A stretch of DNA of 64,000 nucleotides, taken from positions 502,914,303 through 502,978,302 of the forward strand of contig OY856409.1 of NCBI GenBank assembly GCA_963693085.1, read 5' to 3'. A program made the position numbers and the translations under genes. This DNA is from Alisma plantago-aquatica. Its lineage: Eukaryota > Streptophyta > Magnoliopsida > Alismatales > Alismataceae. Under the pieces are notes generated by a model. The model made no database searches. It was not told the origin of the DNA and saw only the letters and a list, made by a program, of their open reading frames with translations. Shown here piece after piece: positions 46,898 through 60,099 of this stretch. How positions within the stretch are numbered: the stretch's first letter is position 1; each line of letters starts with the position of its first letter.

Positions 46898-47409
46898 TTC
46901 TATGTTATACGACCGAAACCTTTTGTGGCTTTTAGCATGTTTGTCAAGAACCAAACTCAGCCCAAACCATCGGTGTGACACACATTAGCATGGATGATTA
47001 TTGGTGTACCACGCTCTTGTTACTCAAAAATGGAATGAGTGGGTGTAGCCTCTTAGTATGGTGTTTGAAATCAGATGTCGGCCAATGTTTTCCAGTTCTT
47101 TTTTATTTGATGGGCCGCGTAGATGGTGTTGCGGTCCTGGACCTCCTGGTTGTAGGTGGGGTTCGGCTTTTTATTGTTGCCAATTTTGTGGTGTAGTACA
47201 AATCAACTTTGGGTATGATAATTAATTGGTTATTCATGCAATATAATGGAGCAAATAATGCAAAAAAACTTTAATTAGAAAATATAAGGCAGACCAATTT
47301 GTTTGATATATGAATTTTATTCTGTAAAAAGAAATATGGGATAAAATCTATAGCTGTAAAAATAATTTTTGGAATAAGAAAATACAACACAACTCCCATA
47401 TTTTGTAAC
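46898..47409. other. Unassigned DNA
   Basis: No gene is supported. An open frame at 46975-47196 has hydrophobic composition and no recognised domain. Confidence 0.4.
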
Positions 47410-47589
47410 TTATATTAGCTTCCATTGAAGCCCCGTGGTGACTGGTAGGTGTTTCATCACCCAGGTATACCCGTGATAGGTACTGTCTGCACCCTCACGC
47501 AAGTCAATCTCTTTAGTGGAAGCCAAAGCTGTTGTGACACAAAGTACAGCAAAGAAGATCGCCCAGCGAATTGAGTTGATTGTAACCAT
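47410..47589 (-). CDS. Possible small secreted peptide (59 aa)
   Basis: Starting at the ATG at 47587-47589, the product is 59 residues. It opens with a positively charged start and a hydrophobic core (SIRWAIFFAVLCVTTALAS), a good signal-peptide shape with A-L-A before the likely cut. A short polar mature part with no cysteine pair follows. An upstream in-frame ATG at 47787 would give 125 residues and bury the signal, so the inner start is preferred. No family was recognised and no promoter was confirmed. Confidence 0.3.
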   Translation of the reverse strand: MVTINSIRWAIFFAVLCVTTALASTKEIDLREGADSTYHGYTWVMKHLPVTTGLQWKLI

Positions 47590-48028
47590 GCTCCACCTGG
47601 ATGCACCAATTAGTGCTCTGTGGTATCGAAATAACATTTGCTTTCCTATTTGGACCATGCTTGTGATTTGTGAGTGATCGAGACACACGAACCGACTCAA
47701 CCGATTACGACTATACTTGTTGCTGTTATTCAGTTTCTGGTGGACTTGGTCAACTGCATTAATTAAGTTGACAAGGTCGCCTTTCATCCATGCATGACTC
47801 TTGAAATTATATCATAGACTGTAGGTAAATTACAACTGCCTAAGGTAAATGCAATTATCTTTTCTAAAAAGAATGTATATACACTGCGCTTTACTAACAC
47901 AAAAGATGTGGGACGGTTGGCATAAATCTAAGGGATTAGCCAAAACACAGTACTTCATGCTATCAACTTGGTGAGTGTGGTTTGTCGACAAAGACCTCTG
48001 GTTGTATCGACACCAGAGAGACAAAGAA

Positions 48029-48128
48029 GTATTTGTTACTTTTATTGTTTCTGGATTTCATTAACTGCAAAGATGTATTCGGACAAAGATGTATTTGTTA
48101 CTTTTATTGTTTCTGGATTTCATTAACT
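48029..48128. repeat. 38 bp direct duplication, 62 bp period
   Basis: The 38-base block starting GTATTTGTTACTTTTATTG occurs at 48029-48066 and again, identical, at 48091-48128. The 24 bases between the copies are not repeated. Confidence 0.9.
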
Positions 48129-48414
48129 ACACGAGAGAGAGCCGCGTGGGATCAAGGAAAATGACAATGCCCATCTCGATCAAAAAGAAGAAATCGTCAT
48201 TCAACCTTATGGGAGTATGGGGCCCGTGAATAAACGGCACGTCCGTAATCCCGTGATCACGACTCAAGCATGTTATTGCTGTTCGTTCGGTTTTGGACCG
48301 TGGTGATACTTTGCTGATACGTTTGCCGACTTGTTTGCTTTATTTTACTCAAAGGAAACTTGATGTTTGCTTCGTTTGTTTGTTTATTTGCTGAATCGAG
48401 TCTAAAGGGTATAA

Positions 48415-48437
48415 ATAGATAGATAGATAGATAGATA
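48415..48437. repeat. (ATAG)n microsatellite
   Basis: About five repeats of the tetranucleotide, directly after a TATAAATA sequence. Confidence 0.9.
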
Positions 48438-51410
48438 CGCACGAATCGAACTGTGGTCCTGCTCGTTGCGGTCGGTGGAGTGTTTGTGCCTTGTTTGGCT
48501 TCGTTCTCATTGAATGTCTCAATACTCCTTTATAGTTAGGGTTCTTTAGTCCCCACAACCACAGACGACGTTGTGGTATGCATTTATTTCAGCCAGGTAT
48601 TGGCTTATGGGGTTCCCGATTTCACAATTATGGTATAGTCCACAACTTCAGTCCATGGTGCACACGCATATAGTTTGGTTACCCGATGTGTGTTTTCATC
48701 AACATACGGACTAGATTTTCAAAATTGTAACTTCTCTTTTTATTGAAATACGACCTTCAGCAATGACTTATATAGCATTAATGTTAGTGAGACCTTTCAT
48801 ATGATATGATCTTTGCTAGGATGATTTGCACTTCGATGTAAGAAACACATTAGATGTGTGACCCATGACCCATGATGAATAAGCCATTTAGGCATGTATA
48901 TTCCTTCGTGGATTTATATTCCATATTGAAGCATGACATCCCCACCTTAGCTACCCGAAGGCCAACGAGAAACCAAAGGACCTAGTTCACAAGGAGACCG
49001 CAACAAAGACTTAAAATATATTGTGTTGGGTCTTAGATAAGCAGTTTGTCACAAACCCTAACCTTGGCTCAAACAAATGATGAACTCAAGCCTTCATAAC
49101 CACTAGCTAACTTAAGGGACATATTAGGATTCATGTGTTGAGGACTACAAGTCATATGCTTCCGTAGTGTACACCCTCGACATAAACAACATATAATAAG
49201 GATTAAGTTGGATGTTTAGATAAATAGGCCTAAAATAGTTGAATAGGTAATAATTGGACATTTTACATCTCTAATCCCAACTCACATGATGTACCATATT
49301 TCATACACCTAAGCCAATAAAAGAGATAATAAATTATAATATATCATAATTTGGATATATGTATCTTCATATATGGGATAATCTACCACAAGTCTAATTG
49401 CTTTCAATGTATATAAAGACATTAATGTGTCACATCTGTAATTAGCATGCCTTATTCAACTGACAACTCTGTTAATGTCAAAAATGAGAATAGTCATATC
49501 CACTCCAATAAGAATGATGGAAAATATTTTAATAGACATAAATGAGATAATCTATATTAGTGAAAACTAGTTCATGTTTAGTTAAAAGAGATGAAAAAAA
49601 TAATAGAGATAGTTGAAAATAAGCATTAACGGAATGGTAATGGTGAATAATATTAAAAAGATGTAAATTGTGATAATAAATATGCCAATATTATTTTGAA
49701 CCCTAATATATTTGACAACCTAATAATATATCTCAAAAGTGAAATTTGACAATGAATTTGGAATATACACATCTTAATTGGATAGGAGGTCACATTCACC
49801 TTATTTGGACATTTTAGGACCCCTCAACTAATTTTGGCAAGAAGTGAAAAGGAATAAATACTAACATTTTAATTCAGTTAATGTTCTATACTTTCAAATG
49901 TGTTGTCAACCACTTTTTCTTTTCATTTTTCTGTGCCTGGACAACTGATCGATAGGTTGAGATTTATTCCCTATTTTTTCAAGCAACCATGTTCATCCAC
50001 GCCACTCCTTCATCTCCCCTAACCCCTTATTTCCATTCTCATTGCAAAAATATCTAACTCCTCTATTTTCAAAATATCTATCCCCAATCCACCATAACTC
50101 ATGATTATCCATCACCTTCCTCTCTTGATTCTGATCTTGGTGATCCCAAACTTTCCCTAGTTTCATCCTTTTTAACACCCTATCAGATCCCATTGCCTTT
50201 TTATCTATGATTTTGTCACCAATCAGTCTAATTTATTGTTCCCAACCTTCAATGGCCTATAAAAATTACAATCATTTTTACTATCAACTTTTTGATTTTA
50301 TTGTTTTCTTAAAACTACTTGGGTTGTACCTTGCCAAGTAAAAGTTATCACAATGTTCTATCATGCATGACTCACCGTCCATGCCTTAGGGTTTGGTTTT
50401 CCACATTAAGACAACCATCTCAGCCTATGTCTTCCAAAGGGATAGGTAGGAGCCTATATCATCTCTACCTTCTCATTCAGACACAATGGTACAAGGCCCA
50501 ATCATATCACATCTCATATCATTCACATATCACATGATTCAAATTTTAAATCATGTTTCTTGGGATTGGTGTATCTATTCCCTTATACTTTCTTTCACAA
50601 TTTTCATCTAGAGGGAAGTTACTCTCTTCCCACCTATGTGGATCCCTCTAAATCCACATAGATTATATCTAAGCCACTCTAATTCTTCTTTTCATGGTTA
50701 TAGTTGACTACAACTAAATAATGTTTTATCTCCCTAGAATAGAGTTCATAGCATTCATTTCATTGAATTAGTTGGATTTTAGATTCAGTATCTTACTCAT
50801 ATTAACAAATTGAATCATAAATATCACCACTATGTAGGTAACCCTAAGTTCTCATAGATCATACCTCATGTTCTAATACATTCTTAAGTTTTCTTCTCAT
50901 GGTTATAATTCACTACAACAGAAACATGTTTTCCCTTCCCAACATAGACAATAGGGAAGGTTCAAGGTGTTTAGGGAATAACTTAGTTAGATTAGGCTTT
51001 CACTTTGTATCATCAGTTGTCTTACTCATCTAAGGATCCCAATCTTAAATGTCACAATATTATCCATGTTAATCGTCATTAAATGGAAAATTTAGGGCTT
51101 GGGTGCACTACTAATGCATTCACACTTTGGTTTTATCGGATTTATTTAAATACCACATTTTATTTTTCGAGTTTCCTACATTAGTTTCATAACATGACTT
51201 CTTAAAGTTGGCTTCCATCGTGACCCTTTGATTGGGATCTAACAGAGGAGTTGTCTCCTACCTCCAGTCGGACTCCCTATCTCCAACTATAGTATTTTGG
51301 CTTTTTGCTCATGATTTCCTCTTCCCTTTTCCTTTTTGGCTCAATCTAACTCACTTTTTTCCTTCTCCATGACTTTTTGGTTCTTGAGGATCCTAGATTT
51401 ACTAGGTTTT

Positions 51411-54400
51411 TGTCACAGAACCATTTGTTACCCAAATCCTTACTCCAAATGACTATAAAGTCAATGGCAATAGAACCTAGGCGCTTGCCCCTATCATGGT
51501 ATTATCAAAGTGTGAATGTGGAAGCGTAAAGCTTAGCATACATGAACAAATAACAAGATAAAGGAACCAAAAATATTCTCAACATTCAACAAGATATATT
51601 AAACAACATTATCTTATTACAAGCATTCAATTACATATTCAAGAGTAAAATTCTACCAGACTGCTCATGTATACTAGGGACCCTACAAAAAGTACACCGG
51701 ACATAGCTCACCAAGCCCATCAACTTCTAACCATCTCTAAACCTATAAAATATGTGAAAAAAGATGGGTCAAGCACACAAGGTGCCGAGTACAAGGATAA
51801 AAGATACATATACATAAGTTTTGCATAATTTGAAAAGATTTGCAGAAGTAATGAACAAGAAATAAATAATTTAAGTATTTAGCAAAACGAGAGCTCATGT
51901 TTTATGTCATTTCACTCCAATTATACCATCAGTTTTTGCATTCATCAATATCATGTATTCACAAGGATTTTTATGGACAACTTCTCATTGGAAGAGTCTA
52001 TGAGGGTGCTCGAGATTAGCTAACCCTTTTATCAACAATCCGCCCTATCTTGATAACTCAAGTAGGACGCCCATCCTCATTTCCTTATCCCAAAACTTCA
52101 GGCAGGTGCAAGAGGTTTTTATAATGGAGTTTCTATATTATGTTTGCAAGTTATAAAATATGCATAAGACAAATATCGAGTACAACACTACAGTACTACA
52201 TGACAATATTTGAGCAAGTAAACAAGCATACATATGTATCACATTCAAGCAAAAAAGCAATAGTCATATAATTATTAAATCCCACACCTGATTCATAGAT
52301 TCATAACTTAACCTTATATGTGACCATCTAGCCATAAGCAACACCTAATTAATCAACAAGATTACAAACATGCATTAGTTTCTCATCATTAACCCTAACT
52401 AGCTTCATGTTAGGGTTTTTGGCCAAGTTAGGTTCCAAGTTGTTTATTTGTACATTAGACAATCTTATATTGTTTTAGGGTCCATCATAAGGGTGTGGTT
52501 CAAGTTTCATGTCATCTAGAGGTTCTATTCGTTTTATATAATGATTACTAGATTTTATGTCACTTTGGTACATTTCATGGTCATAGGACTCATAATAGGG
52601 AATGCAAGGTTAAGGATGCCAATTCAAGGAGTCCAAGCATAGAAGTTGATTTAGTTCAGTAAGATACAGACATGATAATCACATTCTAATATGGGTGGAT
52701 TTCCCCTAGGGTGTAGGCATCACATTCCCAACATTGGGTATCAACATTTCAATCATGCACGTAATCATCAATATAGTTCATATGCCCTTACGGGTCAACA
52801 TAAAACATAGGTGGATATCCACATCAAGGGAAAGCATTATTAATAGTCTCAACTAATATTAGAGAATGGAGTTCATACTAATAAGATCCACGTGAGATTA
52901 GGGCACAAGAAAGTCAAACAAGTCATTTTAGGATACATTAGGTCTTTATGGATGTACTAGTGTCACAAGGTCCACCATAGAACAAATGGGTAGACCTTAG
53001 GCATTTAAGTCACAAGGCATCATAAGATAATTGATCCCAAATATATAATAGAGTTGGGTGCATAGGTTAGATCAAGCCCAATATTGGTTCAAGGTATAAC
53101 CAAACATTCACATAATAGGGGGACATCAATGCATGCATATTGTGTAAAATTACCTAAACAAGAGAATATAAGGGGATCATGAGTGACACAAGAGTCATGG
53201 AGATCATATAGTTATTGATTTTCTAGATTAGGTAAGTCTAGATATCACAAAGAAATGAGATTACCACTTTAATCAACGTCATGCATTAAAGTCCATAAAC
53301 AAGCTACAAATTCATTAGGACAACCATGGATCAAAAGGGGAGTATAGGATCTCAACATAGTTCAATATGAAAAAATCTTACTGATTTCATGATTAAGAAG
53401 GTGAAAGTTCATTAAAGTTCCAAGCTTGATCATACTAGTGCATTAGATGTACTCAACATGACTAAAGTTATCATTTTTAAGAATTCAAGAGAATGAACAT
53501 TGGAATTAGTATCTAGAATGATGTCCATTGTGTAGATCTCGTCGACCTAATAAATTTTATATATAGCCATTTTTTCCTTGTCAATTAGGAGATATGAATT
53601 TTTGAATATCTACATCAAAAACTATACTAGACATCATAGATGGTGTTACCATTTATTCATCAACGAACAATGGTCATTGATGGGGAATCCAACGACTAGC
53701 TACACCACCATGCCCCTGCATCCACACACTGGTTGGATTATATGGGCAGCCTCCAGTAAATGCTCTATGACTGGTCGCCACCGACAACAGGTCGCTCACA
53801 CCCACCACCAGATGTGAACGTGAGGTCATGAACCACCGTTCATCGTCGTGCCCGCTCTAGTGATCCTCTTGGTCGCGAACTCTTCTTCTCTTCATGAGAA
53901 TAGAGCACAAATAGGGTACCTCTCCCCCTTTACTCACTGAATCCAAAGCCGATGGAGAAGGCCAGGACTTGGCCGGTCCATTTGGGCAAGGGAGACAATG
54001 AAGGTCACTGTTCCCCCACAGTTTCCCAACTTCCCTCAGGCTCAAGGGCAGTGCCGACTCCACCGAGGGTGTATCTCCATGCTACAATAGCTTATAGAAA
54101 AATGAAGAAGGAGAGGGAAAAGGGCATCAGAGGCCAGACCTAGACGAAAGGATAACAACGCAAGGGTTGCATGATAGAGGGTTTAAAAGGAGTAAGATGG
54201 GTTAGTGTTGGGAGTTGTTCTTCATGAGGAGGTCCCCCCCTTCATTACCCAATATGGCTAGAGGTGGGAGATGACCCTCCCAACCTTGCGATACTTTCCT
54301 AAAATAGAAGGCGGGAAAGTGGTAAGAGGATGGGCCGCAATCAATTTGGGCCCAATAAGCCTCAATTGCAAAACAAATCAATTAAATCAGGTACAAATTG

Positions 54401-54524
54401 AGCCAATATTCCTATATTTATAACTTGGGCTCTGGAGGTCCATTTGAGGTGATTTTTGTGTCCTTGGAGTTGTAATTCAGATATATATAACATTATATAT
54501 CCTAGGGATCCAAAAGATCATAGT
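51411..54524 (-). repeat. LTR-like sequence (probable orphan gypsy LTR)
   Basis: It opens TGTCACAGAACC on the plus strand, which on the minus strand is a ...GTGACA LTR end like that of the G5 LTR (TGTCACGCCCC). Features shared with the other gypsy LTRs here are hairpins about 0.6 kb from this end (CTTC-GAAG at 51981-51994, TTATCA-TGATAA at 52029-52056). No internal region or partner LTR was found, and the right boundary next to G4 is inferred. Confidence 0.4.
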
Positions 54525-55385
54525 TGTGGCAACACATCCCACTATCACACAGACATCGAGGTGTTATGCGAAAACGTGCGGAAAACACCATAACCATAGA
54601 TTACCAAAAACACGGGTCAAATAAAACCAATTGTAGAAAGTAGGTAAACTGAGAAAACTATTACATTTAAGTCCACATCCTACAAGGAAACAGGTTATAC
54701 AAACATTTACAAGCCTTGATACGTGTCCACAGCTTAGAGAAACAGCTGTCTTGTATTCACATGAGTTCATCACCTGTTTATGTACATAAAGGCCCACATC
54801 TGGCCAGCGGCAGGATATACAAAACGTCATCACCTACACATCGTTAAACAACGTCAAAACACTTCCAAGGACCTGAGAGTATAGGGATGACTCTAAGACT
54901 CTACTACAATACAAACAAAACAGCAGCATGTCCATCTCTTGCCTTCTACTACTCTTCTTGTTGCTCGGCCGCAACTCCACGACCACCACCACGTCTAGCT
55001 CGCACACCTAAAAGGGTTATAAACCAGCAGGGTGAGACACACAGTCCCAGCGAGAAACATAACTCCCCACTGAAACTACAAAACCTCAGAAGGATAAAGC
55101 AACAACGGGAGATAGCTTATAAGGAGTATAACAAGAGCAGTTTTTAAAGTAAAGCAGTTCATACAATCAAGCTTACCAGAAGTACGGAAGATGTATACCC
55201 AAGTATTTCTTTTATGGAACATGATTAACAAGATAGGATTTATAAGGTCTTACTTCATAACATAAGGAATGTATAAGTAACTACAAGATTAACTACACAA
55301 GCAAGGCCTCAACCAATGTTTTGTGTTTTGCCTTAAGCAGTAAATACTATTCGGTTGGATTACGTATTATTATGCCCTGAGGGAG

Positions 55386-55697
55386 TGAGCCGTACTGCTC
55401 AAATACAACCTTCGGTTGCGAAACCCAAGCCGGTGCCATACAAGGTCAATGGAAGAGCCGAAATCCATGACCTCCCACCTCTTGGTCAGTGCACGAGAAC
55501 CAAAGCAGGACCGCAATCTCATGCTTAAGTGGCCTCAGCCACAGGGTCAGCTCCATAGGATACCCTTCCTATAGCTCGCCTCAGTATAGGTCACGGCGCT
55601 AGTATATCTGAGCCACGGGCCTATTCACCGTGCTCTAAGCCATGAACGCATTCATGCACCCATATTACACATCCCGAACCATGGGCTTGTTCACCAT

Positions 55698-55698
<1 letters not shown>
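55386..55698. repeat. Hairpin cluster in G4 LTR
   Basis: At least ten short stems lie in about 310 bp. Examples are CAACC-TTC-GGTTG (55406-55418), a 10-pair stem with one bulge (55443-55473), GTGGC-CTCA-GCCAC (55529-55542), ATAGGA-TACCCT-TCCTAT (55555-55572) and CATGAA-CGCA-TTCATG (55641-55656). The sister stems CACGG...CCGTG (55614-55632) and CATGG...CCATG (55680-55698) have nearly the same 9-base loop and one compensatory pair change. Confidence 0.75.

Positions 55699-55699
<1 letters not shown>

Positions 55700-55772
<73 letters not shown>
55700..55772. repeat. Compound (CT)n(AT)n microsatellite
   Basis: A CT run to about 55734, then an AT run to 55772, inside the G4 LTR. Confidence 0.95.
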
Positions 55773-55775
<3 letters not shown>

Positions 55776-56298
55776 AGTCTACAAACGTAGTTGCACTCGA
55801 TTCCCTCTCTATTTTAGGCTAGGAGAAACCTCGCATATTCAACAATATGCGCTCCGGGTTAACCCGCAGGAGAACCCATTTCACCATCACCAGCTCCTGA
55901 CGATGATGGATCTATGGCTAGGGCAAACTACATGATATGTTCCACTGTGATTAGTTAGTATATTTTAAGTGGATTGCAAGATTCAGCCAAGTTGTATAAC
56001 ATGCAAACTATAAAAAGAATAAACAGCATGAGACTTAATATTATACTTTCATTGTAATCAACATCATCCTGATCCATCACAAAGTTTCAACATTACATGT
56101 TACCACTTGGCCTCTTGCCAACCATCTAGATCCATCTCAAGGATTATCACATTGCCATGGGATATCAATCCCTCATCACATACTGCCACTGCCTCTCAAG
56201 GCTTACATCATCGTCATGGGATAGCAATCCCAAGTACTTTAGCCAAACACATCATACATGTTGTCTCATTATCAAGGGTAACTATTAAAGCAATGTTA

Positions 56299-56301
<3 letters not shown>

Positions 56302-56335
<34 letters not shown>
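56302..56335. repeat. AT microsatellite
   Basis: A TA dinucleotide run within the G4 LTR. Confidence 0.95.
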
Positions 56336-56337
<2 letters not shown>

Positions 56338-57436
56338 CATATCCATTTACCTTGCTATGCATCACCTGCATGGTTAGTACAATCATCATGGATTAACAGC
56401 AAGATCATAGTAGTGATATACTGCAACATTGATTGATTAAATATGATATCATTCATGCCTCAACCTGTGATCATAACACCATGCAAGGCATCTTACATGC
56501 TTATCATTTCTTAGCATTATACATAATATCAAGATGATCAAATACATATGAGATGTTGTATTAAGATGCATATATGTGGTCTACTATATCGTGCACATCC
56601 AGGGTTACCACCAAAACCAAATGTGATGCAAGAACAACATATCGGTTTTCCATAAGGGACGAGACCCTTGCTAAAAGTACTCATTACCCTCACCAGCAGT
56701 GGTATCGGGCAGGGCACTCACCCTATCACCCATCACATAACGGTCAGCACATAACGGCCAAGCACAAGGGTGCAACGCGTAACGCTGTGTCGTGTATGGT
56801 GTGTTATGCATCAGAGGATCCAGCATGCCGTGCAGCCAAAGAAGCATATCACGCAACATCGCATGTGCAACGGTGCATTATGCACCCCTGTCGAGCAACG
56901 GCTAGGATACAATAGGTTACTGAAATAGACATCATAACTATAACATGATGCCCAGCACCAAGCTATCCATAGCTCCATATCATCCAGGACATGACGATCA
57001 CTAAACTACCACCTCAAGTCATGTGTATCGGGCAGCTAGGACATGTCGTCCTACCAACCTATCCAAGACCTATCGGCCGACACAAGGCAAGGACCTAGTG
57101 TGTGACACCTGACATACACACAAAGGTCAGCAACCAGGAGCATATCGCCTGACACAACACCTTCAACCAGCTGACGAGCTCCACACTACAACGCACAATG
57201 ACAACAACCATCACATATGTATCGGGCAGGTTACTTATCGAGATGGGATGCCCGGCACACACAAGGCAGAGACCAAAGAGTAATGCCTGTCACAGCCCCA
57301 ACAGATATCGTCTAAGGCTCTAGGTCAAGAGGTATATCAGGAAGCACTTCCCCAAAATACCTAACGGTCAAGATACAACTCACAAGGTCGTCATCAACCT
57401 CAAACACAAGAGCACCAAAGCCTAATGGGTCAAGAA

Positions 57437-57711
57437 GATGGCTCACCTCTCAACAACTAAGAGAGAGGGGTCTTGCACATCTCTTTCACCAATCGGGCAA
57501 CACAAGGATCAACCCTAACAAGGTTCCACAACTACAACAAAGCTCACCCTTCAAGTCCATGGTGAGAGGAGGGTGTTGCTCAAGATACTAGAACGCAAGC
57601 TCACCTCTCAACTTAAACGAGAGAGGAGTGTTGCTCATGATACTAGAACTCAAGCTCACTCCTCAAGACCTATGAGAGAAGGGAGTATTGCTCACCGAGA
57701 AACCCTAGAAC
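57437..57711. repeat. Degenerate tandem repeat in G4 LTR
   Basis: Three adjacent units of about 57-60 bp start near 57537, 57595 and 57651. They share CAAGCTCACCTCTCAA, GAGAGAGGAGTGTTGCTCA and GATACTAGAAC. A fourth, more diverged unit begins near 57437. Confidence 0.8.
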
Positions 57712-58626
57712 ATAGGTTAGGCCAACAAGAACAACTTAAGCAAGGAACTAACTAGCAACACATATATCTGACATGATCATAAGCAACATATAAACATAAA
57801 GTAAGGTAGTGTAGTTAGGGTTAGGAGTTATGTAACCCGCCTTAAGCAAGCTCCACGCTCCTAGCACCAAGCTCCAAGCACCACCAAGGAAGAAGAGCAA
57901 GGCACTCTAGGGTTCGACACTAGAGGAAGAAGGAGACTCCAAGAAGGATCGGCCACCAAGCTTGCAAAGGAAGGGAGGTGTCGTGCACTAAGAAGAGGAA
58001 GACTAAGGAATAAAAGGGATCCTTTGCAAGGGGAAGGAAGCACATATATAGAAGATAATGGAGGAGAAACCAAGGTAGAGCAAGGCAAGGTGTCGCCCAC
58101 CTAAGGACACTTGTCTATGTGCAAAAGCCACCACTCTAGCATGCCCTAAACACATGTCCAAGGCCATTGCCACATGCAAGCATCAAGCACCAAGTGTCCA
58201 CTAGTGGTGACACAAACGAGGTCAAAGAAGGTCAAAGATCCATGGGCGACACACCCTGGGCGGCACACCCTGGGAGTCACAAGCTCAGGCCGACACAAAC
58301 ATGCACTTTCCCGACATAAGGTCCAAAGAAGCAAGGGAAAGGCACCACAAGGCCCAACAAGCTCAACCAAGCCCAAAGGAACTCAAGCAATGAGCCCAAC
58401 CCCTTCGTCTCAACACTAGAGGAAGCAAGGAGAGGGAGGAACACTTCACAAGGTGGAAAACTTGCCCACAAACCCTAAACTTGGGTTAAATGCAAGTAGA
58501 ACCTCCAACTCTCAACAAAGTACAAACAAACCCTAATCACCACCAAAGGTGATTAGCAAGCAGCTAAGCATCAGGGTTAAGCAAAACAAACAGGGTAAAC
58601 CCTAAACGGAGGTCAGGGTCCTTACA

Positions 58627-58645
58627 AGCTAACCCCCTACAAAGG
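58627..58645 (-). promoter_or_regulatory. G4 polypurine tract
   Basis: The minus strand reads CTTTGTAGGGGGTTAGCT immediately before the LTR start TGTAAGGACC. Confidence 0.75.
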
Positions 58646-58649
58646 GATT

Positions 58650-59105
58650 TCGTCCCCAAAATCCGAAGAGAAAAGCGAGGGATACTTCCTCCTCATCTCT
58701 TCCTCAAGCTCCCACGTGGCTTCCTCAACGCCACAATGATGCCAAAGAACCTTCACAAGAACCAGGTCCTTCCTCTTCAACTTCTTAACTCCTCTATCAA
58801 GGATCATCACAGGACCTTTCTAGTAGGTCATATCTTCATCAAGCTCAACTTCATATGGCTGTATCACTTTTCCTGAATCTGGATGACTTTTCTTCAACAT
58901 ACTGACATGGAACACTGGATGCAACCTGTGCAACTCTGGCGGCAATTCCAACTCATAAGCTACCTTTCCCATACGAGCTATGACCGGGTATGGCCCCATA
59001 TATTTGGGTGCTAGCTTACCTTTCCGGCCAAACCATAGCACACCTTTCCATGGCGAGACTTTAAGATACACTTTGTCTCCTACCTGGAACTCCAAAGATC
59101 ATCGA
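58650..59105 (-). pseudogene. G4 integrase C-terminus and chromodomain-like end
   Basis: The 91-codon frame 58820-59095 reads MEFQVGDKVYLKVSPWKGVL, KLAPKYMGPYPVIARMGKVA and LHRLHPVFHVSMLKKSHPDS. After a TAG the reading continues as MILDRGVKKLKRKDLVLVKV, LWHHCGVEEATWELEEEM and RRKYPSLF, the chromodomain-like terminal block. This is the Tekay/Del-type layout also seen in G1. Confidence 0.85.
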
Positions 59106-60061
59106 CGATTGTTTGCGTAAGACTTCTGCCTGTCATGTGCCGCTTTCAACTGTTGTTGTATCACCTGGATCTTTTATGTCATCTGCTGTACTAACTCGGG
59201 ACCTAAAAGTTGATATTCATCAGACTCATACCAACACAAAGAAGATCTGCACTTCCTTCCATATAAGGCCTCATAAGGAGACATGTCAATGCTCCGTTGA
59301 TAACTGTTGTTGTAAGCAAACTCTATCAAATGGAGATGTATGTCCCAACTACCTAGGAACTACAAAACACAAGCTCGAAGGATATCCTCCAAAATCTGAA
59401 TAGTCCTCTCAGACTGTCCATCTGTCTATGGGTGGAAGGCGGTACTGAACCTCAACTGCATTCCCAATGCTTTGTGCAATTGTTTCCAGAAATGACTCGT
59501 GAACTGAGGACCTCTGTCAGAAACTATCGTTGCTGGAACACCGTGCAAATGCACAATCTTGTCCACATATACTCGAGCGATTTTCTTGACTGTATACGTA
59601 ATCTTCACCGGTATGAAATGGGCAGACTTCGTCAATCTGTCAACTATTACCCAAATGGAATCATGATTCCTAGTTGTCTTGGGTAGACCAACTACGAAAT
59701 CCATGGTTATATGATCCCATTTCCACTGTGGTATCGGCAGGGGTTGTAACTTACTTGTCGGCTTTTGATGCTCAGCCTTGACTTGCTGACAAACCGCACA
59801 CCTAGCCACGAACTCGGCTACATCTTTCTTCAAGTCATGCCACCAATACAAGTCATTCATACTATGATACATCTTGGTGACTCCTGGATGCATAGCATAC
59901 ATCGACGTGTGTGCTTCCTCAAGCACTAACTTCCTCAGATCATCTACATTGGGGACCACCATCCTATCACGATAGCAAACTAGTCCATCCTCGGACTCAT
60001 GGAACCCATCACTCTTTTCGCTGCCAAACTCTGATCTGATCAACTCTATTGTATCATCCAT
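59106..60061 (-). pseudogene. G4 integrase
   Basis: The 211-codon frame 59426-60061 holds the zinc-binding domain (HPGVTKMYHSMNDLYWW, CAVCQQVKAEH) and the core: WDHITMDFVVGLPKTTRNHD with the first aspartate, VDRLTKSAHFIPVK, and PATIVSDRGPQFTSHFWKQL with the second. It stops at 59426-59428 in the HPQTDGQ motif (CAG to TAG). Immediately after it, TDGQSERTIQILED supplies the glutamate. Only a few stops separate this copy from an intact domain. Confidence 0.92.
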
Positions 60062-60099
60062 TTATTGTGCATCTTTGATCTGTTGTCTCAGCATAGGCT

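Larger units (their letters stand above)
47790..51410. other. Unassigned, probably non-coding DNA
   Basis: It contains a 38 bp direct duplication (48029-48066 and 48091-48128), a TATAAATA followed by a GATA tetranucleotide repeat (48410-48437), and long A/T-rich stretches. Short frames at 49993 (minus) and 50319 (plus) have no recognised domain. No retroelement coding block was seen. Confidence 0.45.
54525..58626 (-). repeat. G4 3' LTR
   Basis: The right edge is firm. TGTAAGGACCCTGACC (minus strand) begins at 58626, directly after the purine tract. The left edge at TGTGGCAACACATCCC is inferred from a TG start near the limit of retroelement-like sequence. It contains a hairpin cluster (55386-55698), microsatellites and a tandem block at 57437-57711. 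Confidence 0.6.

Noticed and set aside
48410..48560. TATAAATA plus downstream sequence as a plus-strand host promoter
   Set aside because: No coding region or splice structure follows within several kb, so only the microsatellite was annotated.
58146..58471. Frames of 64-81 codons on both strands near the G4 LTR upstream edge
   Set aside because: This is GC-richer LTR sequence with short tandem repeats. No domain is seen and the frames are mutual shadows.
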